A DNA stretch of 64,000 nucleotides from Klebsiella pneumoniae. GTDB taxonomy: Bacteria > Pseudomonadota > Gammaproteobacteria > Enterobacterales > Enterobacteriaceae. The position numbers were made by a program, and so were the translations under genes. Within the stretch, counting starts at the first letter, position 1, and each line of letters starts with the position of its first letter. Shown one piece after another: positions 53,176 to 62,597 of this stretch. The stretch covers positions 2,276,600 through 2,340,599 of the forward strand of contig NZ_KN046818.1 in the NCBI RefSeq assembly GCF_000742135.1, in the 5' to 3' direction. The notes below the pieces were generated by a model. That model was not told the DNA's origin. It was given only the letters and a program-made list of their open reading frames with translations, and did no database searches.

Positions 53176-54054
53176 TTAGCCGGCGAAGCGCCGTTCCGCT
53201 ACGCCGGTCACGCCCAGGTCGTAAATGGCGAACAGGCTGCCGCGCAGCTGATTATCTTCCGGGAAGCGCGGCAGGGGCGGCTGCGCCATGGAGGTGACGT
53301 ACAGCACATCAAGGTTTTCGCCGCCGAACATCACGCTGGTCACTTTTTTCACCGGCATCTCAATGATGCGATCGACCTTGCCCTCCGGGGTATAGCGCAC
53401 CAGCTTGCCCGCGTAGACCAGCGCGTTCCACAGATAGCCTTCGCTGTCCACGGTGGCGCCGTCCGCCGCGCCGCCTTCGCTGCGATCGACATGGCAAAAG
53501 ACCCGTTCGCCGGAAAGATCGCCGGTCGCGGTGTTGTAGTCCCAGGCGCAGATTTCGCCCGTCCAGGTATCGGCAAAATAGAAGGTCTCGCCGGAGGGGC
53601 TCCAGCAGGGGGCGTTAGAGACGATAATGTCTTTCTTCAGCACGTGCAGGGACAGATCGGGGTCCAGGCGATATAGCGCGCCGCTCGGTTCCTCTTCGCG
53701 CATATCCATTGACCCGAACAGAAAGCGTCCCTGACGATCGACTTTGCCGTCGTTGAGCCGGTTAAAGGGTCGGTCCGCTTCCGGATGGTGCAACAGCGTC
53801 AGCTCGCCGCTGGCGAAGTCGAGCAGATGAACGCCATTCTGCAGCGCCACCACCGCGCCTTCGCCGTTCTGGCGCAGGGCGAAAGAGCCAATTTTCTGTC
53901 GCACGTCCCAGCTCTTGATCGCGCCGCCCTGCGCGTTGCAGGCGAACAGGCGCCCGTCGAGGCTGTCCACCCACCAAAGACGCTGCTGTTCGACATCCCA
54001 GACCGGGCTTTCGCCGAGTCGGGTTTTTAAATCCAGTAACACTTCAATGCGCAT
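53176..54054 (-). CDS. SMP-30/gluconolactonase family protein
   Basis: A 292-residue six-bladed beta-propeller lactonase. Metal ligands of the family can be placed at Glu in LGESPVWD (about residue 15), Asn in VSNAPCWSPSG and Asp in DGATVDSEGYLW. It hydrolyses a sugar- or hydroxy-acid lactone. It follows the MFS gene by 13 bp, so a transporter-lactonase pair is likely. The truncated MFS gene lies 109 bp downstream. Confidence 0.88.
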   Translation of the reverse strand: MRIEVLLDLKTRLGESPVWDVEQQRLWWVDSLDGRLFACNAQGGAIKSWDVRQKIGSFALRQNGEGAVVALQNGVHLLDFASGELTLLHHPEADRPFNRLNDGKVDRQGRFLFGSMDMREEEPSGALYRLDPDLSLHVLKKDIIVSNAPCWSPSGETFYFADTWTGEICAWDYNTATGDLSGERVFCHVDRSEGGAADGATVDSEGYLWNALVYAGKLVRYTPEGKVDRIIEMPVKKVTSVMFGGENLDVLYVTSMAQPPLPRFPEDNQLRGSLFAIYDLGVTGVAERRFAG

Positions 54055-54067
54055 AATGGCCTCCTGA

Positions 54068-55405
54068 TTACACTTTTTCGCCGTGGGCCTGTTTCGCCGA
54101 TACGGAGCCTGGGGATGAGGAACTTTTGAGAAACAGGGACACCAGCGCGCCGATAATCAGTAGCGCGACAGCGAACCATAAGCCGGACGTTGCCGCACCG
54201 GTGCGGTCCTCAAACGCGCCGAGAATAAACGGCCCGAGAAAGCCCCCGCACAGCCCGAGGCAGTTGAGCAGGCCGAAGCTGCCCGCCAGCATATGCCCGC
54301 TCATGATGGACGGGAGCCAGTTAAAGATGATGGATTGCATAGCGAAGAACATGAAAGCGGCCAGCGAGAAGCCAAGCAGCGCCACACCGTGGCCGGCAAT
54401 GGCGCCAATCGCCATGCCGGTCGCCATGACCAGATATCCGGCCATCAGCATGCTGCGGGAACGCTGTTCCGTGCGGGCGAATCGCGGCAGCAGGATCCCA
54501 CCCGCGGCGGCGGCAATCCACGGGATGGCGGTCAGCAGACCAATCTGCAGCGGAGTAAGCTGGCCCCAGCTACCGATGATCCCCGGCAGGAAATAACTCA
54601 GGCCGTAAACCGAAAACTGGTGGGTAAAGTAAATCAACACCAGCAACAAAAACACTCGGGTGGACAGCGCGGTTTTCAGGGAGAAACGGCTCGGCGTATG
54701 GCGCGTTTCCTCGGCTTCTTTCGCCAGTACCGCGTTAATGGCTTGCACATCGTCGCTGTCCAGCCAGCGGGCGTCGGCTGGTTTATCCGGCAGTCTGCGC
54801 CAGACGACGAACGCCAGCGCTATCGCAGGCAGCCCTTCGATAAAGAACATCCACTGCCAGCCGTGCCAGCCGGACATGCCATCAAGGCTTAATAACAATC
54901 CGCCCAGCGGCGCGCCGATAATATTGGCCAGACAGACCCCCAGCAGGAACAGGCCGGTGGCTTTTGCGCGCTCTTCGCGGCCAAACCAGAGGGTGAGGTA
55001 GTAAATAATGCCCGGATAGAGTCCCGCTTCGGCGGCGCCGAGCAGAAGGCGCATCACGTAAAAGGACGTAGGCCCGGTGACAAACGCCATACCGCAGGAG
55101 AGGATGCCCCAGGTAATCATGATGCGAGCTATCCAGCGCCGTGCGCCAATCCGGGTGAGAAACAGGTTACTGGGGATCTCCAGCACTGCGTAGGTGAGAA
55201 AAAACAACCCGGCCCCGAGGCCGAATGCGGTTGCGGAAAGGCCGATATCCACCGACATGGTCGCTTTCGCCATGCCAATATTGGTACGATCAATAAAGCT
55301 GATGATGTACGCCACGATAAGCAGCGGCATCAAATGGCGGTAGATTTTTTTATGGGTGCGTTGCAGCTGCGTCCCGTTTACCGCCTTTTCATTTATTGCG
55401 GACAT
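54068..55405 (-). CDS. MFS transporter, anion:cation symporter family
   Basis: A 445-residue twelve-helix transporter of the ACS family (phthalate, hexuronate or hydroxy-acid importers). Characteristic are SFIDRTNIGMAKATMSVDIGLS at helix 1 (split here), FFLTYAVLEIPSNLFLTRIGAR and LGAAEAGLYPGIIYYLTLWF. It probably imports an organic acid used by the enzymes encoded upstream. It lies 135 bp after the thiolase gene with a strong hairpin between, and 13 bp before the lactonase gene. Confidence 0.88.
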   Translation of the reverse strand: MSAINEKAVNGTQLQRTHKKIYRHLMPLLIVAYIISFIDRTNIGMAKATMSVDIGLSATAFGLGAGLFFLTYAVLEIPSNLFLTRIGARRWIARIMITWGILSCGMAFVTGPTSFYVMRLLLGAAEAGLYPGIIYYLTLWFGREERAKATGLFLLGVCLANIIGAPLGGLLLSLDGMSGWHGWQWMFFIEGLPAIALAFVVWRRLPDKPADARWLDSDDVQAINAVLAKEAEETRHTPSRFSLKTALSTRVFLLLVLIYFTHQFSVYGLSYFLPGIIGSWGQLTPLQIGLLTAIPWIAAAAGGILLPRFARTEQRSRSMLMAGYLVMATGMAIGAIAGHGVALLGFSLAAFMFFAMQSIIFNWLPSIMSGHMLAGSFGLLNCLGLCGGFLGPFILGAFEDRTGAATSGLWFAVALLIIGALVSLFLKSSSSPGSVSAKQAHGEKV

Positions 55406-55508
55406 GGTTATTATTTCCCCGTATTCGTGGTCAGAAGACTTGCCGGGATCGAGACGATCCCGTTCGTCAGCTCACAGGTTGTCGCCGGGTGCTGACCCGA
55501 ACGACGCC

Positions 55509-55539
55509 CGGCCCGAAGCCCCACTTCGGGCCGTCTTTT
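55509..55539. terminator. Hairpin between thiolase and MFS genes
   Basis: Ten-pair stem CGGCCCGAAG/CTTCGGGCCG with five-base loop CCCCA. The T run (TCTTTT) lies on the plus-strand side, so for the minus-strand operon this is a strong stem without a tail. It probably attenuates read-through or protects the upstream mRNA. Confidence 0.55.
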
Positions 55540-55540
55540 G

Positions 55541-56731
55541 CTAAGCGCCTTCGCGCTCGAACAGCATAGAAATCCCCTGGCCGCCGCCGATGCACATGCT
55601 GACCAGACCAGTGCGTGCGCCGCTGCGCGCCATTTCATACATCAGTTTGACCGGCAGAATCGCACCGCTGGCGCCTACCGGGTGGCCGAGGGCGATCGCG
55701 CCGCCGTTGACGTTAACGCGGGCCGGGTCGAGACGCAGATCGTTCATCACCGCCAGCGCCTGAGCGGCGAAGGCCTCGTTGAGTTCAATTAAATCAATGG
55801 ACTGCACATCTATATTGAGACGGTCCATCAGGCGTCGGGTAGCGGGAGAGGGACCAAACCCCATAATCTCCGCTCCGCAGCCGGCGACCGCCCAGCCGCG
55901 AATGCGCATGCGCGGGGTTAAGCCGCGTTTTTCCGCCTGCTGGCGGGTCATCATCACCAGCGCCGCCGCGCCGTCGTTAATGCCCGATGAGTTGGCCGCC
56001 GTCACCACGCCGTCGGCTTTAAACGCCGGACGCAGCGTGGCGAGCTTTTCACGCGGGGTGTCGCGCGGGTGTTCATCGGTCGCAAACAGGCGGGTCGCTT
56101 TTTTGCCGTCCGGCACCTCAAGGGCCAGGATCTGCTCGCGAAAGCGACCCTCCGCGATCGCCTTCAGCGCCTTCTGCTGGCTCGACCAGGCGAAATCGTC
56201 CATCGCTTCGCGGGTAATACCGAAGCGTTGCGCGACGTTTTCCGCGGTGATGCCGTTGTGATAAGGGCCTTCCGGCCAGGTGAGAATGGAGATCAGGCCA
56301 TCTTCCAGCTCGCCATTGCCCATGCGATAGCCATCGCGCGCTTTACGCAGGTAGTAGGGCAGCTGGGTCATATTTTCAGTGCCGCAGGCGACGACCACCT
56401 CGGCCTGGCCGCTTTGCAGCTGCATCATGCCGTCCGCCAGGGCCTGAAGTCCGGAGCCGCACTGGCGGTTAACGGAATAGGCGGTGCTCTCCTGCGGGAT
56501 CCCCGCGCGCAGCTGACAGATGCGGGCGATAAAACCGCTTTCGGCGATTTGCCCGACGTTGCCGACGATCGTTTCGTCGATATCCTGCGGCGCAATCCCG
56601 GCGCGGGCGATCGCTTCGCGAATGACGGCGGCCCCAAGGTCATGCTGATGGGTATGTTTAAGACTGCCGTTAAACGTGCCAATAGCGGTACGGACGCCGC
56701 TGACAATCACAATATCATTAGCCTGGGTCAT
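55541..56731 (-). CDS. Acetyl-CoA acetyltransferase (thiolase)
   Basis: A 396-residue biosynthetic/degradative thiolase of the PhaA/AtoB type. The catalytic residues are Cys91 (NRQCGSG), His350 (ALGHPVGASG) and Cys380 (MCIGGGQG). It would cleave acetoacetyl-CoA (or a longer 3-ketoacyl-CoA) to acetyl-CoA. It lies 11 bp after the SDR gene in an operon with a CoA-transferase and an acyl-CoA ligase, which points to degradation rather than storage, as no PHA synthase is present. Confidence 0.92.
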   Translation of the reverse strand: MTQANDIVIVSGVRTAIGTFNGSLKHTHQHDLGAAVIREAIARAGIAPQDIDETIVGNVGQIAESGFIARICQLRAGIPQESTAYSVNRQCGSGLQALADGMMQLQSGQAEVVVACGTENMTQLPYYLRKARDGYRMGNGELEDGLISILTWPEGPYHNGITAENVAQRFGITREAMDDFAWSSQQKALKAIAEGRFREQILALEVPDGKKATRLFATDEHPRDTPREKLATLRPAFKADGVVTAANSSGINDGAAALVMMTRQQAEKRGLTPRMRIRGWAVAGCGAEIMGFGPSPATRRLMDRLNIDVQSIDLIELNEAFAAQALAVMNDLRLDPARVNVNGGAIALGHPVGASGAILPVKLMYEMARSGARTGLVSMCIGGGQGISMLFEREGA

Positions 56732-56742
56732 TGTTTTTCTCC

Positions 56743-57477
56743 TTACAGCACCATGCCGCCGCCGACGTTAATCACTTCACCATTGATATAGCGCGCGCCA
56801 TCGGACGCCAGAAACGCCACGCACTCGCCGACGTCTTTCGCCTCGCCGGCATAACCCGCGGAGATTTTACTGATCATGATTTGCCAGACGTTTTCCGGTA
56901 CGCCGCGCGTCATGTCGGTATCGATAAAGCCCGGGCAGATGGCATTCACCGTGACACCTTTTTTCGCCAGTTCGCGGCAGGCGGTTTTGGTCATTCCCAC
57001 CACGCCGGCTTTTGACGCCGAATAGTTGGTTTGCCCGACGTTGCCAAGCCAGCTGGCGGAAGCGATATTGATAATGCGGCCCGCACCGCGCTCGCGCATG
57101 CGGATAGCGGCCTGCTGCATACAGAGGAAAGTGCCTTTCAGGTTAATGTCGATAACCGTGTCCCAGTCCGCTTCCGTTAATTTGTGCAGCATGGCGTCGC
57201 GGTTGATTCCGGCGTTATTCACCAGAATGTCTACCGGGCCAAACGCCTCTTCGGCCTGGGAAAACAGGGCTTCGACCTGCGTTTTTTCAGCGATATTGCA
57301 GCTGATAAACAGCGCCTGTGCGCCCGATTCGCGCAGGGAAGCGGCGGCGGCTTCGCCGTGTGCATCACGATCGGCGATAATCACTCGCGCGCCTTCCCGC
57401 GCAAGCACCTGGGCAATGCCAAAGCCGATACCGCGTGCGGCGCCGGTGACAATGGCGGTTTTACTGGCAAGTTTCAT
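56743..57477 (-). CDS. SDR family oxidoreductase (3-hydroxyacyl-CoA dehydrogenase/FabG-like)
   Basis: A 244-residue short-chain dehydrogenase. Cofactor motif TGAARGIG at residues 11-18, NNAG at 87-90, catalytic Ser140, Tyr152 and Lys156 (YSASK). It is most like FabG/PhaB, which act on 3-ketoacyl thioesters. In this operon a likely step is oxidation of a 3-hydroxyacyl-CoA to the 3-ketoacyl-CoA that the thiolase cleaves. It lies 11 bp from both neighbours. Confidence 0.88.
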   Translation of the reverse strand: MKLASKTAIVTGAARGIGFGIAQVLAREGARVIIADRDAHGEAAAASLRESGAQALFISCNIAEKTQVEALFSQAEEAFGPVDILVNNAGINRDAMLHKLTEADWDTVIDINLKGTFLCMQQAAIRMRERGAGRIINIASASWLGNVGQTNYSASKAGVVGMTKTACRELAKKGVTVNAICPGFIDTDMTRGVPENVWQIMISKISAGYAGEAKDVGECVAFLASDGARYINGEVINVGGGMVL

Positions 57478-57488
57478 AGCAACGTTCC

Positions 57489-59081
57489 TTATGAGTCAGA
57501 GGATGAATTCCGGGACAGATGTTCCGCGAGACCGCAGGGCGGCGGGGCGAACAATCGGCTATCCATAACCTGAAGATCCGCGGCGATCGCCGGATGAAAA
57601 TCCATATGCGCCAGGATGTCGCGCTCAAGATCGATACCGGGGGCGATTTCCGTCAGCACCGGTCCTTCCGGGCGCAGTTCGAAAACCGCCCGTTCGGTGA
57701 CGTAATGCATGGTTTGTCCTTTGGCGCGGGCCAGTTCGCCGTTGTAAGAAATCTGGTTTACCCCGGCGACGAATTTACGCACTTCGCCTTCGCGGCGGAT
57801 ATGCAGCGCCCCGTGTTCACAGGCGATCTCCAGCCCTTTGGCGGTAAAAGAGGAGCAGAACACGACGTGGCGGGCATTCTGGGTGATATCGATAAAACCG
57901 CCCGCGCCGGGGCAGGATGCGCCGAGCCGTGTGGCATTGACGTGCCCGTGCGGGTCAATCTCGCCGGCGCCCATAAAGGTGATGTCGACCCCTGCGCCGT
58001 TGTAGTAGAGCATTTGATCCTGGTGGCTAATCATCGCGCTCAGATTACGGCCGATACCGAAATCCACGCCACCCGCCTGCTGCCCGCCGTAGATCCCTGA
58101 CTCGACGGTGATGGTGACCTGCTCCCCGAGCTGTTCCTCGTGAATGATGGCGCCAATCACGTCATTGGGAATACCGGTGCCGAGATTGATGACGCAGCCG
58201 GGGGTCAGATAGCGGCAAGCAATCCGCCCGATAAGCTTGCGCAGGTCCAGCGGCAGCGGCGCATTCTGCGCGGCGGGCAGCTGGATATCGCCGCACAGCG
58301 CTGGGTCGAAGGCCCAGCTTGAAGTCTGGCGGTGATCCGTCTGCGGCTCTTCGCATACCACGATGGCGTCGATCAGGTTGCCGGGAACAGTGATGCTTTT
58401 CGGATGCAGCGAGCCTTTCGCTACGCGATATTTCACCTGCGCCAGCACCTTCGCCCCGTAGCGTCTGGCGGCGAGAACGGCGTGCAGGACTTCCAGCTTC
58501 ATCACCTCTTCATCGGTCGTGAGGTTACCGTCTTCATCAGCATGGGTGCCGCGCACAATGACCACGTCCAGAGGAAGGGCCGGATAAAACAGATATTCGT
58601 CGCCGCGAAACGTGACGTGCTCGATCAGATTGGGTCGTTCGCGGGTGCGGGCGTTCATCCTTCCGCCCTCTATGCGCGGATCGACAAAGGTACCGAGACC
58701 GACGGGAGAAAGCCGCCCCGGCAGTCCGGCGGCCATCGCGCTATAGAGATGAACGATCTGCCCCTGCGGCAGGCACCAGGCTTCCACTTCGTTGTTGTTG
58801 ATCATCGCCATCCAGCGCGGCGCCAGGCCCCAGTGCGAACCGATAAGGCGGGTCACCATACCCGGATGGGCAAAGTGCTGGATACCGCGCTGGCGATCGC
58901 TTTGCCCCGCGGCATGCAGTAGCGTCAGGTCACGCGGTTCGCCCGCGGTCAGAAAGCGCGCTTCGATGGCGCTTAAAATGGACTCCGCCGCGCCGATAAG
59001 CGTCATCCCGACGGTGCAGACGGTGTCGCCGCTGGCGACCCACCGCGCCGCCTCATGGGCGTCGATAAATTTGCTGCTCAC
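57489..59081 (-). CDS. Acyl-CoA:acetate/3-ketoacid CoA-transferase (YdiF-like)
   Basis: A 530-residue family I CoA-transferase with alpha and beta halves fused, as in YdiF and propionate CoA-transferase. GTGIPNDV is at residues 301-308 and the catalytic glutamate is Glu327 in ITVESGIYGG. Further family features are FMGAGEIDPHGHVNATRLG. It moves CoA between acetate or acetyl-CoA and a short 3-keto or hydroxy acid. The start overlaps the end of the acyl-CoA ligase gene by four bases. Confidence 0.9.
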   Translation of the reverse strand: MSSKFIDAHEAARWVASGDTVCTVGMTLIGAAESILSAIEARFLTAGEPRDLTLLHAAGQSDRQRGIQHFAHPGMVTRLIGSHWGLAPRWMAMINNNEVEAWCLPQGQIVHLYSAMAAGLPGRLSPVGLGTFVDPRIEGGRMNARTRERPNLIEHVTFRGDEYLFYPALPLDVVIVRGTHADEDGNLTTDEEVMKLEVLHAVLAARRYGAKVLAQVKYRVAKGSLHPKSITVPGNLIDAIVVCEEPQTDHRQTSSWAFDPALCGDIQLPAAQNAPLPLDLRKLIGRIACRYLTPGCVINLGTGIPNDVIGAIIHEEQLGEQVTITVESGIYGGQQAGGVDFGIGRNLSAMISHQDQMLYYNGAGVDITFMGAGEIDPHGHVNATRLGASCPGAGGFIDITQNARHVVFCSSFTAKGLEIACEHGALHIRREGEVRKFVAGVNQISYNGELARAKGQTMHYVTERAVFELRPEGPVLTEIAPGIDLERDILAHMDFHPAIAADLQVMDSRLFAPPPCGLAEHLSRNSSSDS

Positions 59082-60634
59082 TTTTTATCCTCCGTTGATA
59101 GCGTGATGATGGATTCTGCGAGACGCTTTTTGAGCTGCTGTTTGCTCACTTTGCCGTTGTGGGTACGCGGTAAAGCACGGGTGAAAATAATGCGCGCCGG
59201 TAGCTTAAAACGGGCGATTTTGACCTTGAGCCAGTCGAGGATCTCTTCGCTGGTCAGGTGATGCTGGCCATCCGGCACGATAAACGCCACGGGCTCTTCG
59301 CCGTAGACCGGGCTGGGGGTCGGGATGACGGCAACTTCCCGTACTCCCCGATAGGTAGAGAGAATGTTTTCCAGCTCCAGTGAGTAAATTTTCTCGCCGC
59401 CGCGATTGATCATGTCCTTGCTGCGGTCTTTGATGTACAGCCAGCCTTCGTCGTCGAGATAGCCCAGATCGCCGGTACAAAACCAGCCCTGCGCATCGCA
59501 GCTCGGGCGTCGCTCGCTGTGCTGCCAGTATTCGCGGATCACCACATCGCCTTTTAGCCAGATATGGCCGATTTGTCCGGCGGGGAGGGGCTGCTGGCGA
59601 TCGTTGCGGATGGTAATGGCGAGACCCGGGATCGCCTGACCTGAACTGCCGCATTTATCGCTGCCCCAGACGTCGCCCGGAAAAATCGTCGCAGGCGAGG
59701 TCGTTTCGGTGAGGCCGTAGATTGGCTGAATCGCGGTATGCGGGAACAGGGTTTTTAACTCCTTGATCAGTCCATCGCTCAGGTGGCCAGCGCCGCAGGC
59801 AATCGTGCGCAATGCCGGAAAATCGCTGGGATGGTTGACGCTCTGCTCACGCGCAGCCTGGCAAAGAAGGATAAAAATGGTGGGCGAGCCGTGCAGAAAG
59901 GTAATGTTCTGCTCGCGCAGGGTGGTGATCACCTGCGGGGCGTTGAACCGATGCTGCAGCCAGATGCTCGCGCCGAGGCTAATAAACAGCGCCAGCAGCG
60001 CCGACAGGCCGGTGATGTGATAGATAGGCACCGCCAGGATGGTGCTATCCGCGGCGGTGAGATTCAGTTTTTGCGTATAGGCGTCAATCGCGCAGAGCAG
60101 GTTATTGTGGGTGATAATCGCCCCTTTAGGCTCTCCGGTGGTGCCGGAGGTGAACATCATCACCGCCGTATCGTCGCGGTTAACCGGGACCGGCGGGCGG
60201 GTCAGCGGTTCGGGAAGGCAGAGCGCCTGCCATTCGCTGAGAGAAACCGCACGCGCGTCAGGGGTGTTTTTCAGCCAGTCCTGTACTGTCGCATCGAACA
60301 GGACAACCCGGGGAGCGATATGGCCTACCAGCGCCTCGCTTTCGGCCTGCTTAAGCTTGGTGCTGAAAGGCACCACTTCGATGCCCAAACCCAGCGCGGC
60401 AAAAAGGACTTCGCAAAAAGCGGGGTGATTGCCCCAGGCCAGCAGAATACGGTCGCCTTTGCGCAGCGACCAGCCGCGATCAAGCTGCGCCATCGCCCGC
60501 TGTACCCGCAGATGAAAATCGCGGTACAGATAGCGCCGATCCTCAAACGCCAGCGCCAGGGCATCCGGGCTGCGGGCGGCGCTGTGGCTCAGGGCCTGGT
60601 ACAGATTCTGGAAGTCGGCGGAGGTGCTGTTCAT
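59078..60634 (-). CDS. AMP-forming acyl-CoA ligase
   Basis: A 518-residue ANL-superfamily ligase. The AMP-binding P-loop is MFTSGTTGEPKG (about residues 160-171), then the GWFCTGDLGYLDDEGWLYI motif and DRSKDMINRGGEKI (hinge), and the catalytic lysine about residue 495 in THNGKVSKQ. It activates a carboxylic acid as its CoA ester; the chain length is unknown. First gene of the ligase-transferase-SDR-thiolase operon; the 247-bp gap upstream holds its promoter. Confidence 0.88.
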   Translation of the reverse strand: MNSTSADFQNLYQALSHSAARSPDALALAFEDRRYLYRDFHLRVQRAMAQLDRGWSLRKGDRILLAWGNHPAFCEVLFAALGLGIEVVPFSTKLKQAESEALVGHIAPRVVLFDATVQDWLKNTPDARAVSLSEWQALCLPEPLTRPPVPVNRDDTAVMMFTSGTTGEPKGAIITHNNLLCAIDAYTQKLNLTAADSTILAVPIYHITGLSALLALFISLGASIWLQHRFNAPQVITTLREQNITFLHGSPTIFILLCQAAREQSVNHPSDFPALRTIACGAGHLSDGLIKELKTLFPHTAIQPIYGLTETTSPATIFPGDVWGSDKCGSSGQAIPGLAITIRNDRQQPLPAGQIGHIWLKGDVVIREYWQHSERRPSCDAQGWFCTGDLGYLDDEGWLYIKDRSKDMINRGGEKIYSLELENILSTYRGVREVAVIPTPSPVYGEEPVAFIVPDGQHHLTSEEILDWLKVKIARFKLPARIIFTRALPRTHNGKVSKQQLKKRLAESIITLSTEDKK

Positions 60635-60827
60635 GTGTCTCTCCTGATATCGCGTATTGAGTAGGAGTAGTCTGGGGAAATTCAGGAGAGGAAATTGCCG
60701 AATGGCTCACAATAGAAAATCAACAAAACAGAAGCAATTTTGTAACATTGCACAATGGGCAGGAGAGACCGGGTGGGGGAGAGATATCCGCGAATCAAAC
60801 CGACGTGAATAAAGCCAGAGGACGTAT

Positions 60828-60858
60828 CTTTTAGACCCGTGTTAACCGGGCCTAAAAG
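60828..60858. terminator. Hairpin after the PfkB kinase gene
   Basis: CTTTTAG-a-CCCG pairs with CGGG-c-CTAAAAG (eleven pairs with one mismatch, seven-base loop). It lies 24 bp after the kinase stop on the minus strand and upstream of the ligase gene, so it probably separates the two operons. The rest of the gap to 60635 holds TTGT-gcaatgtt-ACAA near 60741, a possible operator of the ligase promoter. Confidence 0.55.
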
Positions 60859-60881
60859 AGTGAAGGGGTCAGCCCTGCCGC

Positions 60882-61790
60882 TTAGCGTTTACAGGCATCG
60901 AACTCGAGCCGTTCGCCATCGGGGCCGCGAATAAGCAGGAAGCGCACGTTGTCTTCTTCTATCGGCCCTTCATCGAGCTGATAACCGAGCGCCGCCAGCC
61001 GCGCCGCCAGCGCGCCGTTGAAGGCATCGCCCGCACCGGTAGTGTCTCGGGGGTGAGAAGGAAAGCAGGGAATAGGGGATTTCACCCCATGCTCGCTCAG
61101 CAGGGCGCCGCTGGCGCCGAGAGTGATAATGACGTTGCGCGCGCCCTGAGCATGCAACACGTCGGCGGCCTCAGCCGCGGCCGTCAGACTGTCAACCCGG
61201 CGTCCGGTCATTAACCCGGCCTCCGTGGCGTTCGGTGTAAGTAAATCCACTTTGCGTAGAAGGGCGTGCTCAACGGGCTGCCAGGGCGCGGGATTGAGCA
61301 TCACCAGGGCCCCGGCTTGTTTGCCGGCGTCTATGACCTGTTCAATAGCAGAAAGATTGTTCTCCAGCTGAACCAGAACCACATCCGCGCAGCCGATAGC
61401 GGGAATGCAGCCGGCGATTTCATCATCGGTCACCGTCATATTCGCGCCGGGATCGACGGCAATCATGTTTTCGGCATCGTTACCGGCGACATAAATCAGC
61501 GCATTGCCGGTGGGGATCTCTTCGGCGACCAGCAGCGTCACAGCATTGAAGCCCACGCCTTTCAGATGACGGCGGGCAAAATGGCCGAAGGTGTCATTGC
61601 CAATCTTGCCGATATAGTGGACATTTGCTCCCGCTTTTAGCGCGGCGGTGGCCTGGTTCGCCCCTTTACCTCCGGCGCTGGTCATACTTCCGCAGGCCAC
61701 TAACGACTCACCTGGTACCGGAAAGTGATCCACCCTGGCGACCATGTCGAAATTGAATGAACCAAAAACACAGACTTTTCCTGACATCAT
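60882..61790 (-). CDS. PfkB family carbohydrate kinase (ribokinase-like)
   Basis: A 302-residue sugar kinase. The PfkB signatures are GGKGANQATAALKAGANVHYIG (split here, near residues 41-62) and DTTGAGDAFNGALAA (about residues 246-260, with the catalytic Asp). Closest type is ribokinase. It lies eight bases after the epimerase gene, so the two are co-transcribed; it would phosphorylate the sugar whose phosphate the epimerase or aldolase then handles. Confidence 0.9.
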   Translation of the reverse strand: MMSGKVCVFGSFNFDMVARVDHFPVPGESLVACGSMTSAGGKGANQATAALKAGANVHYIGKIGNDTFGHFARRHLKGVGFNAVTLLVAEEIPTGNALIYVAGNDAENMIAVDPGANMTVTDDEIAGCIPAIGCADVVLVQLENNLSAIEQVIDAGKQAGALVMLNPAPWQPVEHALLRKVDLLTPNATEAGLMTGRRVDSLTAAAEAADVLHAQGARNVIITLGASGALLSEHGVKSPIPCFPSHPRDTTGAGDAFNGALAARLAALGYQLDEGPIEEDNVRFLLIRGPDGERLEFDACKR

Positions 61791-61798
61791 TCGCTCCT

Positions 61799-62488
61799 CT
61801 ATACCAGCTCGGGGGAGTGCAGCGCGGCGGACAGTTCGCGGGACATGGTTTCCCAGGCCAGCTCGAGCGGCATATCAGCGCGGAATAAACCGCTGCTGCC
61901 CATCACCAATATCTGCGCCCCGGCGCCCAGCAGCGCGCGGTAGGTGTTGCGGTTACAGGAGCCATCGACTTCCAGCAAGAAGCGGAGGCTGCCGGTCTCT
62001 TTGAGCTGATGAAGCTGCGTAATTTTGGCGAGCATTTCAGGAATAAACGGCTGACCGGCATAGCCTGGGTCGACGGTCATCACCGTCACCTTATCGAGCA
62101 GATGCAGATAGTGCTGGATGCTCTCAACCGGTGTGGCGGGATTGAGCACCATTCCCACCTCTTTCCCCGCCTGACGAAGCATATTGATAACCCGGAACGC
62201 TTCGCGGCAGATGGTCTCCGGATGCAGTGAGAAGGCGTCTGCGCCGGCGTCTAACAGCGCCGGTATAAACGAAGCGGGCGCTTCGACCATCAGATGGACA
62301 TCGATAGGAAGCGAGGTGTAGGGACGGATCTGCGCCACAAAGCTGGCCGACAACGCCAGATTTTTGACATAGTGGCCGTCCATGATGTCGACATGCAGCC
62401 TGTCGGCTTTGCTGTTTAGAAAGCGCAGCTGTTCCGTCAGCTTCATCATGTCCATACACATCAGCGAGGGAGAAAGGTAATAACGCAT
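61799..62488 (-). CDS. Allulose-6-phosphate/ribulose-phosphate 3-epimerase (AlsE-like)
   Basis: A 229-residue TIM-barrel epimerase of the ribulose-phosphate 3-epimerase family. Metal and catalytic residues appear in LHVDIMDGHYV, DVHLMVEAP, VMTVDPGYAGQPF and LLEVDGSC; GSSGLF binds phosphate. Overall it reads closer to E. coli AlsE (D-allulose-6-phosphate 3-epimerase, which also opens SPSLMCMD) than to Rpe. Between the DeoR gene and a PfkB kinase gene, so a sugar-catabolic role is likely. Confidence 0.85.
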   Translation of the reverse strand: MRYYLSPSLMCMDMMKLTEQLRFLNSKADRLHVDIMDGHYVKNLALSASFVAQIRPYTSLPIDVHLMVEAPASFIPALLDAGADAFSLHPETICREAFRVINMLRQAGKEVGMVLNPATPVESIQHYLHLLDKVTVMTVDPGYAGQPFIPEMLAKITQLHQLKETGSLRFLLEVDGSCNRNTYRALLGAGAQILVMGSSGLFRADMPLELAWETMSRELSAALHSPELV

Positions 62489-62597
62489 AAGGCCTCATTT
62501 ATTCCGGTGGTGGCTGAATTCAGGCAAAGTCTGGCCCTGCCGCGGTAAGCAGCGTTTCGACATTGCGCGTATTAACCGTCACGTCATGACGGCGTAC

